NCBI RefSeq assembly: GCF_018130385.1
Contig: NZ_JAFCLU010000003.1
Coordinates: forward strand, 1-64,000
Origin: Bradyrhizobium sp. AUGA SZCCT0283
GTDB taxonomy: Bacteria; Pseudomonadota; Alphaproteobacteria; Rhizobiales; Xanthobacteraceae
Direction: 5' to 3'
Length of the DNA: 64,000 bases
Program-made: the position numbers and the translations under genes
Notes under the pieces: model-generated
What the model was told of the DNA's origin: nothing
Databases searched by the model: none
What the model saw: only the letters and a program-made list of their open reading frames with translations
In this document: positions 27,024-35,469 of the stretch, piece by piece
Numbering within the stretch: the stretch's first letter is position 1
Layout: each line of letters starts with the position of its first letter

Positions 27024-28517
27024 TTAAAATCTTGGAAGGTCGGGAAACGCCAGTCTGCCGCCATGCACATGCATGCGGCCGAGTTCGGCGCAGCGATGCA
27101 GGGTCGGAAACACCTTTCCCGGATTGAGCAGGCCCTGCGCGTCGAAGGCGCATTTCAGCCGCTGCTGCTGGTTGAGGTCTATTTCCGAAAACATCTCCGG
27201 CATCAGGTCGCGCTTCTCGATGCCGACGCCATGCTCGCCGGTCAAGACGCCGCCGAATTCGACGCAGGCGCGCAGGATATCGGCGCCGAAAGCTTCCGCG
27301 CGCTCGATCTCGCCGGGCTGGTTGGCATCGTAGAGGATCAGGGGGTGCAGATTGCCGTCGCCGGCGTGAAACACATTGGCGACGCGCAGATCGTATTTCG
27401 CCGAGAGGTCGCGGATGCGCGCCAACGCTTTTGGAAGAGCGCCGCGCGGAATCGTGCCGTCCATGCAGAGATAGTCGGGCGAAATCCGGCCCACTGCCGG
27501 GAATGCCGCCTTGCGGCCGGCCCAGAACAAATTGCGTTCGGCCTCCGACGTCGAAATCTGGCAGCTCGTCGAGCCGCAGGCTTGCGCGATTGCCTCGACG
27601 CGCTTGATCAGCTCATCGACCTCCACACCCGGGCCATCGAGTTCGATGATCAAAAGCGCCTCGACATCGAGCGGATAGCCGGCGTGGACGAAGGCTTCGG
27701 CGGCGTGGATCGCCGGCTTGTCCATCATCTCCATGCCGCCCGGAATGATGCCATTGCCGATGATCCGTGCCACGCATTCACCGGCGGCCTCGACCTCGGC
27801 GAAACCGACCATCAGGGCGCGGGCCGTCTCCGGCTTCTGCAGGATCCGCACCGTGATTTCGGTGATGACGCCCAGCAGCCCTTCGGAGCCGGTGATGATG
27901 CCCATCAGGTCGTAGCCTGAGTTCTCCGCGGCCTTGCCGCCGATGCGCAGGATCTCACCCGACATCAGCACGATCTCGCAGCCCAGCACGTTATTGGTGG
28001 TCATGCCGTATTTCAGGCAATGCACCCCGCCGGAATTTTCCGCGACATTGCCGCCGATCGAGCAGGCGATCTGCGACGACGGATCGGGCGCATAATAGAA
28101 GCCGGCATGCGCCACCGCCTGGCTGATGGCGAGGTTGGTGACGCCGGGCTCGGTCACCACCACGCGGTTGTCGAAATCGATCTCGCGGATACGCTTGAAC
28201 TTGCCGAGCCCGAGCAGCACGCCGTCGGCCAGCGGCAGCGCACCGCCGGACAGCGAGGTGCCGGAGCCGCGCGGCACCACCTTGATGCCCTGCTCGAAGC
28301 AGTATTTCAGGACTTTTGAGACCTGTTCCGTGGTGTCGGGCAGCACCACGACCATCGGCGGCTGGCGGTACGCCATCAGGCCATCGGACTCGTAGGGCAG
28401 CATTTCGGCCGCGCTGTCGATCACGCCCTCGCCCGGAACGATCGCGCGGAGCGCGGCAACAATGGCGTCACGCCGGCTCAGAACTGCCTGATCGGCAGCC
28501 GGCATCATGATGACCAT
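27024..28517 (-). CDS. glcD: Glycolate oxidase subunit GlcD
   Basis: A 497-residue FAD-linked catalytic subunit that oxidises glycolate (and often D-lactate) to the keto acid. The PCMH FAD-binding domain shows VVPRGSGTSLSGGALP and IGGNVAENSGGVHCLKYG, and the C-terminal cap includes VFHAGDGNLHPLILYD with the substrate and metal histidines and LTGEHGVGIEKR. The ATG at 28517 is chosen because GGAGG lies six bases before it. First gene of glcDEF. An inverted repeat TTGTC-AC-GACAA 30 bases upstream may bind a regulator of the operon. Confidence 0.95.
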   Translation of the reverse strand: MVIMMPAADQAVLSRRDAIVAALRAIVPGEGVIDSAAEMLPYESDGLMAYRQPPMVVVLPDTTEQVSKVLKYCFEQGIKVVPRGSGTSLSGGALPLADGVLLGLGKFKRIREIDFDNRVVVTEPGVTNLAISQAVAHAGFYYAPDPSSQIACSIGGNVAENSGGVHCLKYGMTTNNVLGCEIVLMSGEILRIGGKAAENSGYDLMGIITGSEGLLGVITEITVRILQKPETARALMVGFAEVEAAGECVARIIGNGIIPGGMEMMDKPAIHAAEAFVHAGYPLDVEALLIIELDGPGVEVDELIKRVEAIAQACGSTSCQISTSEAERNLFWAGRKAAFPAVGRISPDYLCMDGTIPRGALPKALARIRDLSAKYDLRVANVFHAGDGNLHPLILYDANQPGEIERAEAFGADILRACVEFGGVLTGEHGVGIEKRDLMPEMFSEIDLNQQQRLKCAFDAQGLLNPGKVFPTLHRCAELGRMHVHGGRLAFPDLPRF

Positions 28518-28546
28518 CCGTATCCTCCAGACCACGCTTCATCGAA

Positions 28547-28558
28547 TTGTCACGACAA
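28547..28558. promoter_or_regulatory. Inverted repeat upstream of glcD, candidate operator
   Basis: TTGTC (28547-28551) and GACAA (28554-28558) form a perfect palindrome around AC, 30 bases before the glcD start. GntR-type regulators, which often control glycolate and lactate genes, use sites with TTGT/ACAA arms, but the spacing here differs from the best-known consensus. Confidence 0.45.
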
Positions 28559-28744
28559 ATCAAGCACGTCTACCGAGGTTTGGGTAGGCCATCCGAAGGT
28601 CGGATTGCGGTTCTGCAAATGATGAGTTCTCTCTGGGGCAAGCCGGCCATGGTCAAAACTGTCAAGTTTCATGGCTTGTCCATTCCGAGCGGGCCTGCCA
28701 CAAGAAATCCGCCTCTCTCCCCTGGAAGAAACGAAGAGCACCAC

Positions 28745-29137
28745 ATGAAAACATCGACTTTGAGCGCGCTGGTTGTCGTTATCTCATTGGCCACCGCGTC
28801 GGGCGCGCTGGCGCAGGACGCCGCCGCCGGCAAGACCTCGTTCAACAAATGCCTGGCCTGCCACGCGATCGGCGACGGCGCCAAGAACAAGGTCGGCCCC
28901 GTGCTGAACGGGCTCGACGGCCGCAAGTCCGGCACCGTCGAGGGCTACTCCTATTCAGACGCCAACAAGAATTCCGGCATCACCTGGGGCAAGGATGTAT
29001 TCCTCGAATACATCAAGGACCCGAAGGCGAAGATTCCCGGCACCAAGATGGTGTTCGCCGGCATCAAGAACGAGAAAGAGGCCAACGATCTCTGGGCCTA
29101 TGTCTCCTCGTTCGACAAGGACGGCAAGCAGAAGTGA
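28745..29137 (+). CDS. Periplasmic c-type cytochrome, cytochrome c2-like
   Basis: A 130-residue class I cytochrome c. A signal peptide (MKTSTLSALVVVISLATASG, ending ALA) precedes the heme-binding CLACH at Cys36-Cys39-His40; the sixth ligand is probably the Met in GTKMVFAG. YSYSDANKNSGITWGKD and DPKAKIPGTKM are typical of cytochrome c2 of Bradyrhizobium and mitochondria. It would carry electrons between the bc1 complex and oxidases in the periplasm. The ATG at 28745 gives the signal peptide; the in-frame extension upstream does not. It diverges from glcD but is not necessarily linked in function. Confidence 0.93.
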   Translation: MKTSTLSALVVVISLATASGALAQDAAAGKTSFNKCLACHAIGDGAKNKVGPVLNGLDGRKSGTVEGYSYSDANKNSGITWGKDVFLEYIKDPKAKIPGTKMVFAGIKNEKEANDLWAYVSSFDKDGKQK

Positions 29138-29200
29138 GGTTGTCAGCGGCTCTGCACAAGTTGCGGAGCCGCATCCCCTCCCGTCTTTGCGTTCGCCTCG

Positions 29201-29494
29201 TCACGCCACCGTATGCACAATCACCGGGCCGGCTATCGCGGTGGCCGGCCCGGTCAACAGCGGCGCCAGATCGTGCTCGATCCACGCCAGCGCGCGCTTG
29301 TTGGATTCTTCGGCGGCCGCAAAGTTGTTGAACAGGCTGATCGCGATCACGGTGTCATCGGGCGCATAGACCACATAATAGCCCATGAATCCGTCGACCC
29401 CGCTAATGACGGGAATCGCGCCTTCCTTGATCCTGCGTGTGAGTTCTTCGGCCTTGCCGGCCTTGGCCTTGCCCTGACGAATGGCGGCGTACAT
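29201..29494 (-). CDS. Small dimeric alpha/beta-barrel protein, antibiotic-monooxygenase-like
   Basis: A 97-residue protein beginning MYAAIRQGKAKAGKAEELTR, a pattern of the ABM/dimeric alpha-beta barrel fold. The middle region GVDGFMGYYVVYAPDDTVIA and SLFNNFAAAEESNKRALAWI fits the second half of that fold. Members range from monooxygenases to stress proteins without known activity, so only the fold is proposed. GAGGGAGAG precedes the ATG at 29494. It lies convergent to the cytochrome gene and is likely its own transcript. Confidence 0.75.
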   Translation of the reverse strand: MYAAIRQGKAKAGKAEELTRRIKEGAIPVISGVDGFMGYYVVYAPDDTVIAISLFNNFAAAEESNKRALAWIEHDLAPLLTGPATAIAGPVIVHTVA

Positions 29495-29678
29495 GGCGCT
29501 CTCCCTCGAAGGTCGGCTGCCCGATATCGCTATTCTCAGGTTCATCCCTGGCGGGACGAGCAGCGGAATCCCGCGCGCACCGATCGTATCCTATCCGGAG
29601 CCGTCAGGCCACGTGCAGCGTCACCGCCGTGCTTGATCGCGCAAGAACACGCGCGTCGACAGAAGGCTCGCGCACGCC

Positions 29679-30671
29679 TCAATGGGCCGCCGCCGCTTCC
29701 GCGCCCGGCGCCGTTCCTGATATCATCACCTCCACTTCCGCAATGACGAGATCGGGCGCGGCCTGCTGGACCATGTGGCCGACGCCCGGCAGCACGATCA
29801 GCTTTGCGTTCGGTGCAGCCGCCGCGAACGGCCGTGAGTGGATGTTGGTCGACACCGTCTTGTCGGCCTCGCCGGTGATGATGGTGACCGGCGCCTTGAT
29901 CTCCGCATAACGCGGCGCCTGCTCGGCGACCGCCGCCTTCAACGTCACCAGATCGCGCGCATTGGCGATGAATTCGCGTGGACGCAGCAACAACGGCGTG
30001 GCGGTGTTTTTGACAAAGCCGTCCGGCATCGTCTGCGGCAGGAAGACGCCGCGCGCCCCCGGTTCCGCCAGCAGCAGGCCGAGCGGCAGCGTGACGGTGT
30101 AGGCGAACAGCGGGCCGATCACCGGCGTGGCGATCAGCCTGTTGTAACGCCCGACGCCGCCGGGCCACGGGTAGGCCACCGGCGCCAGCATCACGAGACC
30201 GGCGACGGCATGCGGATAATCCAGCGCGATGCGCGCCCCCAGCGCGCCGGCCCAGGAATGCACCACAAAGACCGCGCTGTTGACGCCAAGCCTTGCCAGC
30301 GCCTCCTCGATCATGCGGGCCTGAATTTCGGGCGTCGAGTCCTCGAGGCGGGCGCGGGTGCTCCAGCCATGCCCGGGACGGTCGATCAAGATCACGCGGT
30401 GCTTCCTGGCGAGCCGCTCCCCGACCGGCTGCCGCATCATCTCGAGATTGGAACTCGCGCCATGCAGCATCACGATCGGCGGACCGCCCAGGTCGCGCGG
30501 GCCGATATCGAGAATGTGCAGGGTTCCACCCGCTACCTCGACCATCCTGCCCTGCGACGGATGCGCCCGCTCGCTGAGAAAAACGCCGACTTGCGTGATC
30601 AGCGCCAGCACCGCCAGCGCCGCCACTAAAATCACTACCGCCATCGATGATTTCCGGCTGATTTTCTGCAC
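29679..30671 (-). CDS. Alpha/beta hydrolase, membrane-anchored
   Basis: A 330-residue alpha/beta-hydrolase. A hydrophobic segment near the N-terminus (AVVILVAALAVLALITQVGV) should anchor it in the inner membrane with the enzyme outside. The fold is shown by IVMLHGASSNLEMM (oxyanion region), DRPGHGWS, the nucleophile elbow VVHSWAGALG (S in H-S-W-A-G), and a late VLPGVGHMVQ with the catalytic His. The GTG start gives a basic N-terminus before the anchor; an in-frame ATG at 30644, with GGAAA upstream, is the alternative. The substrate is unknown. Confidence 0.82.
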   Translation of the reverse strand: MQKISRKSSMAVVILVAALAVLALITQVGVFLSERAHPSQGRMVEVAGGTLHILDIGPRDLGGPPIVMLHGASSNLEMMRQPVGERLARKHRVILIDRPGHGWSTRARLEDSTPEIQARMIEEALARLGVNSAVFVVHSWAGALGARIALDYPHAVAGLVMLAPVAYPWPGGVGRYNRLIATPVIGPLFAYTVTLPLGLLLAEPGARGVFLPQTMPDGFVKNTATPLLLRPREFIANARDLVTLKAAVAEQAPRYAEIKAPVTIITGEADKTVSTNIHSRPFAAAAPNAKLIVLPGVGHMVQQAAPDLVIAEVEVMISGTAPGAEAAAAH

Positions 30672-30907
30672 CAGCGAGCTACGGCCCGGATCGGCGCAGG
30701 TTTCGGAGGTTGTCCACAGGGGACAGCTTCTGTGGATAGCGGGGTCATACTGACGTCACCGTCAAGTTTGTACAGTGTCGCTGCCACTTTCGCCATGTGT
30801 GCGCGTGCCTGATTGGGGGGTAGCCGGGCGCCTGCACTGTACCCAACATCCACAGGAACAGGGTCGCTCACTACAAATTGTTCCAGCGTAGAATCGGAGA
30901 AGTACCC

Positions 30908-31087
30908 ATGATTTCCGACGCAAGCGAAGCCGCCATCGATCAGATCGTAGCGAGTTGCAATGGCGACATCCGCGGCGCCCTCAAGGCGCTGTTGCGGGTC
31001 AACGAGCAGCTTGAAGCGGAATTGGCACAGTTCTATGCGGCGGTGGGCCTCGACGGTATGGCCCGCGGCAGCAACGCCGTGCACTAG
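30908..31087 (+). CDS. Small conserved-type helical protein (59 aa), unknown function
   Basis: A 59-residue protein with two predicted helices: ASEAAIDQIVASCNGDIRGA and LKALLRVNEQLEAELAQFYA. GGAG lies a few bases before the ATG. The pattern of a short UBA-like first helix followed by a coiled helix is seen in small proteins of Bradyrhizobium relatives, as far as I recall; no function is known to me. It is isolated between the hydrolase and a convergent secreted-protein gene. Confidence 0.6.
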   Translation: MISDASEAAIDQIVASCNGDIRGALKALLRVNEQLEAELAQFYAAVGLDGMARGSNAVH

Positions 31088-31138
31088 GCCCTTTTGGGCC
31101 GCCGCGTTTTCCTGACGCGAAACGGCTCTAAAACGGCT

Positions 31139-31420
31139 CTAATTGGATTTTTTCTCGTCATCCTGCGTGTCTGCGGGCTGCTCTTCCACCGCTGGGCAAC
31201 TGGGGATGGTCGAACGGGCCAGCTTGGCGTCGTCAAGCGACTGGTACGGTCCGGTTCCGAACCAGATGTTGCCGCCGACCTGAGCGTTGACGACGGGATT
31301 GCTCGTGACGATCTCGCATTTGCTGGTCGCGCGGTTGCCGACCACCCAATAGCCACCTTGCGCGAAAGCGCAGGTTCCGGTTGCGACAATCATCGCGCCG
31401 GCCAGCAGCAATGATTTCAT
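31139..31420 (-). CDS. Small secreted protein (93 aa), unknown function
   Basis: A signal peptide (MKSLLLAGAMIVATGTCAFA) is followed by a mature chain of about 73 residues containing GYWVVGNRATSKCEIVTSNP and IWFGTGPYQSLDDAKLARST, then an acidic tail ending in DDEKKSN. The central part is compact, with two cysteines that may pair. AGGAG precedes the ATG. I do not recognise an enzyme or binding motif. It is convergent with the small helical gene. Confidence 0.75.
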   Translation of the reverse strand: MKSLLLAGAMIVATGTCAFAQGGYWVVGNRATSKCEIVTSNPVVNAQVGGNIWFGTGPYQSLDDAKLARSTIPSCPAVEEQPADTQDDEKKSN

Positions 31421-31572
31421 GGCTCGCTCCTGTCACGCAGTCAGCCGATAATAGCGCGTTAGCGACGCGACGCTCCTGCCTGAAATATGTCGTCGGGAAT
31501 CAAGGTTAACCGGGATCTTTTTGATTGAGCATGATCTTAACCGGTATCCACTTTTCCGGATCATGCTTGTAA

Positions 31573-32229
31573 TCAGATATCGCGGCCTTCGACCTTTTCG
31601 GTCAGCGTCTTGACCAGTTCCGGCACCTTCTCGAGATGCGGATTGACGGCCAGCGCCTTGCGGAACGCGTCGAGCGCGCGCTTTTCGTCGCCGATGTCCT
31701 GCATGATCATGCCGAGCCCCGCCAGCGCGCCGAAATGCCGGGGCTCGCGAATCAGCACCTGCCGGATGTCCTCCAGCGAATGGGCATAGTCGTTCTTCAG
31801 GTAGTACAGCGTCGCGCGCCGGTTCCAGGCCTCGACATAGTCGGGACGCAGCTTGACGACAGCATCGAGCAGTTTCAGCGCGACATCGACCTTCTGGGCA
31901 TCCATCGCGGCCTTGGCGCGCAGCATCAACAGCGCAGCGGTGTCGCTCGGGGTCTGCATCCACAGTGCCCAGATCCGCGCCTCGACATGCTTGGCGCTGG
32001 CTTCATCGGGGGCGGCCTTCAGTGCGCCGAACAGGAAATCCAGCCCGCGGGTGCGATCGGCGCCGACCTTTGGAAGCTTGCTCGGCGCCTCCGGCAATTT
32101 CTTCTGGGCCTTTGGCGGGGGAACAACCTGGGTGTTGTTCTGGGCAAAAGCGGTCACCGGCACGGCTGTCATGACAGCGGCGAGGACCATGATCCGGCAG
32201 TTACGGGCGCCCGGGAATCTCAAAATCAT
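31573..32229 (-). CDS. Secreted TPR-repeat protein
   Basis: A 218-residue exported protein. The signal peptide is in the first 28 residues (ending TAFAQ). From about residue 95, three to four tetratricopeptide-like repeats follow: ALLMLRAKAAMDAQKVDVAL, PDYVEAWNRRATLYYLKNDY, PRHFGALAGLGMIMQDIGDE and a last helix pair. TPR arrays bind protein partners, here in the periplasm. The partner is unknown. It shares the minus strand with rpmJ but sits after it, and is likely separately transcribed because rpmJ has a terminator. Confidence 0.85.
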   Translation of the reverse strand: MILRFPGARNCRIMVLAAVMTAVPVTAFAQNNTQVVPPPKAQKKLPEAPSKLPKVGADRTRGLDFLFGALKAAPDEASAKHVEARIWALWMQTPSDTAALLMLRAKAAMDAQKVDVALKLLDAVVKLRPDYVEAWNRRATLYYLKNDYAHSLEDIRQVLIREPRHFGALAGLGMIMQDIGDEKRALDAFRKALAVNPHLEKVPELVKTLTEKVEGRDI

Positions 32230-32295
32230 GGACCAAGTCTAGACGCGCAAAACCGCACTGCAAAGCAGCGCGTCGTCAAAGACCTGTGAAACGAA

Positions 32296-32323
32296 GAAAA
32301 AAGCCGGCTCAGCGCCCTGAGCT
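32296..32323 (-). terminator. Terminator after rpmJ
   Basis: On the minus strand, directly after the rpmJ stop codon, GCTCAG and CTGAGC pair around a 4-base loop (32307-32322), followed by CCGGC and six T residues. Confidence 0.8.
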
Positions 32324-32449
32324 TTAGCCCTGGCGGGCCTTGAAGCGGCGCTGCACCTTGTTGATCACATACACCCGGCCCTTGCGGCGGACCAGACGGT
32401 TGTTACGGTGGCGACCACGCAGCGATTTCAAGGAGTTACGGACCTTCAT
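32324..32449 (-). CDS. rpmJ: 50S ribosomal protein L36, zinc-less type
   Basis: A 41-residue protein translated from the ATG at 32449: it begins [20 protein letters not shown], continues [18 protein letters not shown] and ends RQG. This is the L36 sequence, a component of the large ribosomal subunit. The CxxC zinc-binding cysteines of the classical form are absent, so it is the C-minus (YkgO-type) version. It is monocistronic with its own terminator, as usual for this form in alphaproteobacteria. Confidence 0.96.
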   Translation of the reverse strand: MKVRNSLKSLRGRHRNNRLVRRKGRVYVINKVQRRFKARQG

Positions 32450-32673
32450 GGGACAATCCTGATGCTTTGAAAGGCCGTGTTGAAGGCCGAACCTGAGCTA
32501 CCCGAAAGTGGCAAAATTGAGATTTATCCCGCCAGCGGCAACCGCCCGGGACGGGCCGGTTTCTAAGCCATGGCGGGACCGGATGTCAATCCGAATGGGC
32601 CCGATTTCGGGCCGATCTGTCCCGTTCCGGATCTAACGCCGGGTGGATTCATACCCGGTAGAACGCTCCGGAA

Positions 32674-33123
32674 TCACTGGCAAAACAGATCGCGCGGGAA
32701 TTCGACCAGGGCCTCGCCGGTCGCGACCTTTTCGCCCGCCTGGTTCTTCACCACCACGTCGATCAAAACCCAGCGGGATTTTTCAGTGGTCTGCTTGGCC
32801 TTGATGATCCCTGTGGGCTGGATGGTATCGCCGGGCCGGACCGGCTTGACCCATCGCGTCTCCAGCCGCCGGTGAACCGCGCCGACAGGATAGGCCCAAT
32901 CGGTGATCATCCGGGAGATCAGCCCGAAATTGTTCATGCCGTGCATGATGATGCCGCCGAAATTGGTCTTGCCGAAATTGCCCTTCATGTAGTCGTCGTC
33001 GAGATGCAGCGGGTTGTAGTCGAGCGAGGCATCGCAAAACAGGCGGATGGATTCGCGTGAGACCGCGAATTTCGGGCCGTCGATGACGTCGCCGGCGGAG
33101 AGATTGTCGAACGTAGCAGTCAT
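32674..33123 (-). CDS. MaoC-family dehydratase (hot-dog fold)
   Basis: A 149-residue single hot-dog domain protein. The hydratase 2 signature is visible as FCDASLDYNPLHLDDDYMKG, where Asp and His lie in the active-site loop, followed by NFGGIIMHGMNNFGLISRMI. Such enzymes hydrate trans-2-enoyl-CoA thioesters. It starts 12 bases after the next gene on the same strand, so the two form an operon and may make a heterodimer. The acyl-CoA substrate is unknown. Confidence 0.85.
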   Translation of the reverse strand: MTATFDNLSAGDVIDGPKFAVSRESIRLFCDASLDYNPLHLDDDYMKGNFGKTNFGGIIMHGMNNFGLISRMITDWAYPVGAVHRRLETRWVKPVRPGDTIQPTGIIKAKQTTEKSRWVLIDVVVKNQAGEKVATGEALVEFPRDLFCQ

Positions 33124-33135
33124 TGATCGCTCCTC

Positions 33136-33612
33136 TCACATCGGACGAATCGTCCAGCCACGGCCGGAACAGATTACGTCACCCTTCTGATTGAAGAAGA
33201 CATTGTCGTGGACCACGAACAGCCGCTCGCGCTTGATGAACTTGTCGAGCGCGCGGGCCTGCAGCGTGATGACGTCGCCCGGCCGCGCCGGAATGTTGTA
33301 GCTCCAGGACTGTCCGGCATTGACGGTTCCCGGCGAGCGCATCCAGTCATCCGCCGGCGTGCAGGAAAACATCAGGAGGATGTGGATCGAGGGCGGCGCG
33401 ATCAGCCCGCCAAAGCGGGTGGTCCTGGCATAGGCTTCGTCAAAATAGATCGGATGATCCTCGCCGACCGATTTGCAGTACAGTTCGATCGCCTCTTTGG
33501 TCAGCGTGTAGGGAATAGTCTTGCGCGGCTCGCCGGGAACGATGTCGTCCCAGACCTTTCGCAGATTGGCATCTTTCCAGAAATCGGTCTCGAAGGCCTC
33601 CGCTTGCGCCAT
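33136..33612 (-). CDS. MaoC-like dehydratase, FAS1-type N-terminal domain
   Basis: A 158-residue hot-dog protein related to the N-terminal half of two-domain MaoC dehydratases. Typical parts are IELYCKSVGEDHPIYFDEAY, the degenerate substrate loop, and FGGLIAPPSIHILLMFSC. It lacks the full catalytic Asp-His of its partner's loop in the same spacing, suggesting a structural half in a heteromer with the following gene. It is first in the pair and diverges from the amidohydrolase across an AT-rich palindrome. Confidence 0.8.
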   Translation of the reverse strand: MAQAEAFETDFWKDANLRKVWDDIVPGEPRKTIPYTLTKEAIELYCKSVGEDHPIYFDEAYARTTRFGGLIAPPSIHILLMFSCTPADDWMRSPGTVNAGQSWSYNIPARPGDVITLQARALDKFIKRERLFVVHDNVFFNQKGDVICSGRGWTIRPM

Positions 33613-33656
33613 GCCACGCTCCCTGTTCTTGCTCTTTTGCTTCTGCTGTCTTGCGG

Positions 33657-33681
33657 AATTTGTTATATAGTATAATCAATT
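33657..33681. promoter_or_regulatory. AT-rich inverted repeat in a divergent promoter region
   Basis: AATTTGTTATA (33657-33667) and TATAATCAATT (33671-33681) are inverted repeats matching at 9 of 11 positions around TAG. The site lies between the start codons of the MaoC pair (33612) and the amidohydrolase (33718), so one regulator could control both sides. TATAAT within it could also be a -10 element for the plus-strand gene. Confidence 0.6.
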
Positions 33682-33717
33682 TTCCAGACCCAAAAATCAA
33701 GCCGCCGGGGAAGCCCA

Positions 33718-34602
33718 ATGCCCAAGCTCAAACTGCCCGATATCGAGAAAGTCGTCGCGATCGACATCCACACCCATGCCGAAGAGCCATGCGGCATGCA
33801 CGGCGACGACGGCTATGACGACTTTCAGGAGCGCATGGCGGACTATTTCAAATCGCCGCACAAGCATCCGCCGACCGTGCCGGAAACCGCGGCCTATTAC
33901 CGCTCCAAGAACATCGCGGCCGTGATCTTCCCGGTCGATGCCGAGCGCGAGACCGGCTTCCGCCGCTACAACAATTACGAGATGCTGGAAGTCGCATCCG
34001 ACAATCTCGACGTCCTGATCCCCTTCGTCTCGATCGATCCGCACAAGGGCAAGCTCGGCGTGCGCGAGGCGAAGAAGCTGATGGAGGAATACGGCGTCCG
34101 CGGCTTCAAATTCCACCCGACCATGCAGGGTTTTTACGCCAACGACCGCATGGCCTATCCGCTGTACGAGGCGATCAATGACGGCGGCGCGATCGCGCTG
34201 TTTCACACCGGCCAGACCGGCGTTGGTTCCGGCATGCCCGGCGGCATGGGGATGCGCTTAAAATATTCCAACCCGATGTATATGGACGATGTGGCGGCGG
34301 ATTTCCCCGACCTGAAGATCATCCTCGCGCATCCTTCCTTCCCCTGGCAGGAAGAGGCGTTGTCGGTCGCGACCCACAAGCCGAACGTCTATATCGACCT
34401 CTCCGGCTGGTCGCCGAAATATTTCCCGCCGATTCTCGTCCGCTACATCAACTCGATTTTGCAGGACAAGATGCTGTTCGGCTCGGACTGGCCGGTGATT
34501 ACGCCCGACCGCTGGCTGGCGGATTTCGCCAAGCTCGACATCCGCGAGGAGATCCGGCCGAAGGTGATGAAGGCCAACGCGCGGAAGATTTTGGGTATAT
34601 AA
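33718..34602 (+). CDS. Amidohydrolase family 2 (metal-dependent hydrolase/decarboxylase)
   Basis: A 294-residue TIM-barrel enzyme of the ACMSD-like amidohydrolase group. The first metal motif is AIDIHTH with His18 and His20, followed by an acidic insertion. ALFHTGQTGVGSG supplies a later His, LKIILAHPSFPW another, and LFGSDWPVITPD the conserved metal Asp. Members decarboxylate aromatic or heterocyclic acids or hydrolyse lactones; which one is unclear. It diverges from two MaoC-fold genes and is followed 37 bases later by a hydrolase, so this may be part of a small catabolic locus. Confidence 0.85.
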   Translation: MPKLKLPDIEKVVAIDIHTHAEEPCGMHGDDGYDDFQERMADYFKSPHKHPPTVPETAAYYRSKNIAAVIFPVDAERETGFRRYNNYEMLEVASDNLDVLIPFVSIDPHKGKLGVREAKKLMEEYGVRGFKFHPTMQGFYANDRMAYPLYEAINDGGAIALFHTGQTGVGSGMPGGMGMRLKYSNPMYMDDVAADFPDLKIILAHPSFPWQEEALSVATHKPNVYIDLSGWSPKYFPPILVRYINSILQDKMLFGSDWPVITPDRWLADFAKLDIREEIRPKVMKANARKILGI

Positions 34603-34639
34603 CGAAGGCTCCCTCATCGTCGAAGCGTTGAGATGGCCC

Positions 34640-35464
34640 GTGACGACATTCGCCAAGACCATCGCCCTCCTCGCCGCGCTCCTGACCGGAAGCGCGGCTG
34701 ATGGCCTTGCAGGCGCATCCTCCGCGATCGTGGTCGAAATCGAAAGCCCGCTTGCCAGTCCACATCCGCTCCAGGGTTACCTGAGGCGAGCCGACAATGC
34801 GGGACGTGCGCCCGCGGTCGTATTGTTGCATAGCTGCAATGGAGACTGGAAACGGATCGATGAACGCTGGGGCAAGCGGATCGCGTCCTGGGGCTATGTG
34901 GTGCTCACCGTGGATAGCCTGGGTCCGCGCGGCCTCAAAACCTGCGACGGCAGGGCGCCGAACGATTCGGCTGAGGACGCCTATCGTGCCCTGAACTTTC
35001 TGGTGCGCGATCCATTGGTCGATCCCGAGCGTGTTGCCGTGATTGGTTTTGCGAACGGCGGCCGCGTGGCCCTGATGTCGGTCGAACATGGCTATCTGGA
35101 ACAGGCATCGCCGGCCAAGTTCCGCGCGGCCGTTGCGTTCTATCCGTCCTGCCTTGGATTGAAAGGCGAGATGACCGCGCCGGCGCTGATTCTGATCGGC
35201 GAGTTCGACGACTGGGCCTTGGCCAGGGAATGCCGCAATTTGGTCGAGGGCCGGGACGGCTGGGGGATATCGCGGCAGAAGGACAAGGGCGTGCCGATCA
35301 AGCTGATGGTCTTCCCCGGCGCCTATCACGCATTCGATGCTCCGCAGCTCACGCCGCCGCTCGTGGTGAAGGGGCATCATCTCGAATTCAACCAGGCGGC
35401 GACGGATCAATCGATCGCCGCACTGCGCGAATTTCTCGATACGAAGATCGGCGCCAAAGAGTAG
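34640..35464 (+). CDS. Secreted dienelactone-hydrolase family protein
   Basis: A 274-residue alpha/beta hydrolase of the dienelactone hydrolase family, exported by a signal peptide (TTFAKTIALLAALLTGSAAD). The DLH pattern shows VVLLHSCNGDWKRIDERWGK, VAVIGFANGGRVALMSVEHG and FPGAYHAFDAP with the late catalytic His. The usual nucleophile in the elbow G-x-C-x-G is here GFANGG, so the expected Cys or Ser at the elbow is not present; activity is uncertain. GTG at 34640 is preferred to an upstream TTG because the signal peptide starts there. Its stop lies five bases before the dehalogenase gene. Confidence 0.75.
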   Translation: MTTFAKTIALLAALLTGSAADGLAGASSAIVVEIESPLASPHPLQGYLRRADNAGRAPAVVLLHSCNGDWKRIDERWGKRIASWGYVVLTVDSLGPRGLKTCDGRAPNDSAEDAYRALNFLVRDPLVDPERVAVIGFANGGRVALMSVEHGYLEQASPAKFRAAVAFYPSCLGLKGEMTAPALILIGEFDDWALARECRNLVEGRDGWGISRQKDKGVPIKLMVFPGAYHAFDAPQLTPPLVVKGHHLEFNQAATDQSIAALREFLDTKIGAKE

Positions 35465-35469
35465 TTGCA

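Noticed and set aside
33651..33676. A possible promoter TTGCGG...TATAAT for the amidohydrolase gene
   Set aside because: The spacing between the boxes is only 14 bases, too short for a sigma-70 promoter; the TATAAT is better explained as part of the inverted repeat, so it is not listed separately as a promoter.
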